Shown here: positions 5,131 to 5,421 of the stretch, one piece after another
Layout of the letters: the number at the start of each line of letters is the position of its first letter
Numbering within the stretch: the first letter of the stretch is position 1
Assembly (NCBI GenBank): GCA_031257955.1
Contig: JAIRNQ010000351.1
Span: forward strand, 1-5,421
Direction: 5' to 3'
DNA: 5,421 nt
From: Deltaproteobacteria bacterium
Lineage (GTDB): Bacteria > Desulfobacterota > Desulfarculia > Adiutricales > Adiutricaceae
Program-made: the position numbers and the translations under genes
Notes under the pieces: generated by a model
What the model was told of the DNA's origin: nothing
The model's input: only the letters and a program-made list of their open reading frames with translations
Databases searched by the model: none

Positions 5131-5421
5131 TTAGGCCTGGATTAGATCTTTCATCTTTCGGCGAAAAATGACCAAAAATGCCGGGCCGGCCAGAAGGGCG
5201 GTCAGGACCCCGACCGGGATCTCCCCGGGCAGGAAGGCTCTTACGGCCGTGTCGGCCGAAAGGAGCAAAAGGGCCCCGCCCAAAGTCGAAAGCGGCAGGA
5301 GCGAGCGGTGGTCGGGACCGGTCAAGAGCCTTACCAGATGGGGCACAATAAGGCCCACGAAGCCTATGATCCCGGCGGCGGCCACCGTGGCCGAGGCCGA
5401 AAGCGAGGCCGCGGCCAAAAG
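5131..5421 (-). CDS. FecCD-family ABC transporter permease, C-terminal part (gene runs off the right edge)
   Basis: The frame is open at the window edge (CTT TTG GCC on the minus strand) and ends at TAA 5133-5131, giving about 96 residues of a protein that is usually 330-350 long. The first methionine-like codon inside is a TTG in mid-domain, so it is not the real start. The sequence GIIGFVGLIVPHLVRLL TGPDHR is the hallmark of the FecCD/BtuC permeases, where this region contacts the ATPase. It is followed by a hydrophobic segment (PLSTLGGALLLLSADTAVRAF), the EIPVGVLTALLAGPAFLVIF segment and a basic cytoplasmic end (RRKMKDLIQA). Two to three membrane helices are therefore visible. Members form the inner-membrane channel for ferric siderophores, heme or cobalamin. 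The ATPase gene lies 106 bp downstream on the same strand, so they probably form one operon whose binding protein and promoter lie outside the window. Confidence 0.93.
   Translation of the reverse strand, partial: LLAAASLSASATVAAAGIIGFVGLIVPHLVRLLTGPDHRSLLPLSTLGGALLLLSADTAVRAFLPGEIPVGVLTALLAGPAFLVIFRRKMKDLIQA

Overview
The window is GC-rich bacterial DNA carrying five recognisable genes and one gene tail. The key marker is an intact HydF, the GTPase/scaffold maturase that delivers the diiron subcluster to [FeFe]-hydrogenase. This points to an anaerobic or fermentative bacterium. The general style of the proteins (an ACT-domain protein ending in the ISLQHRNIFEAI motif, HydF next to an aspartase-like gene) reminds me of Desulfobacterota (former Deltaproteobacteria), but this taxonomic guess comes from memory and not from a search.

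Layout. Bases 2-181 (+) are the last 59 codons of a gene that begins outside the window, possibly the end of an AAA-ATPase/PD-(D/E)XK-type protein. Bases 182-433 are a non-coding spacer with a hairpin and a short CCAGAGGG repeat. hydF runs 434-1651 (+). A roughly 50-bp tandem repeat starts inside the last codons of hydF and extends to about 1783, followed by an AT-rich island. An aspartase/fumarase-superfamily gene follows (1918-3306, +). A 119-bp spacer with two mutually exclusive GC-rich hairpins leads to a two-ACT-domain protein (3426-4049, +). A strong intrinsic terminator (4091-4128) closes the plus-strand group. On the minus strand, converging on that terminator, lie an ABC transporter ATPase (5024-4137) and, upstream of it, the C-terminal part of a FecCD-type permease that runs off the right edge. 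These two belong to an iron-siderophore/heme/cobalamin type importer.

How the genes may work together. The three plus-strand genes share orientation and are closed by one terminator, so co-expression is plausible. HydF holds the H-cluster precursor. The neighbouring aspartase-like enzyme would release ammonium from an amino acid, and the ACT protein resembles amino-acid-sensing regulators of the GcvR type. The bridging dithiomethylamine ligand of the H-cluster is built from serine/glycine-cleavage-derived carbon and nitrogen, so a link between amino-acid ammonia release and cofactor assembly is an attractive hypothesis that the sequence does not prove. The importer is divergent in function but could supply iron.

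The most unusual aspects are (i) the 3' end of hydF, stop codon included, being the first unit of a tandem array, (ii) low-complexity or repeat expansions in or next to several genes (Gly-rich loop in the aspartase, Gly/Pro/Asp loop in the ACT protein, 15-bp coding repeat in the ABC tail), and (iii) an acidic residue in the aspartase-like protein where aspartases carry Gln or His. I saw no rRNA, tRNA, CRISPR array or insertion sequence.
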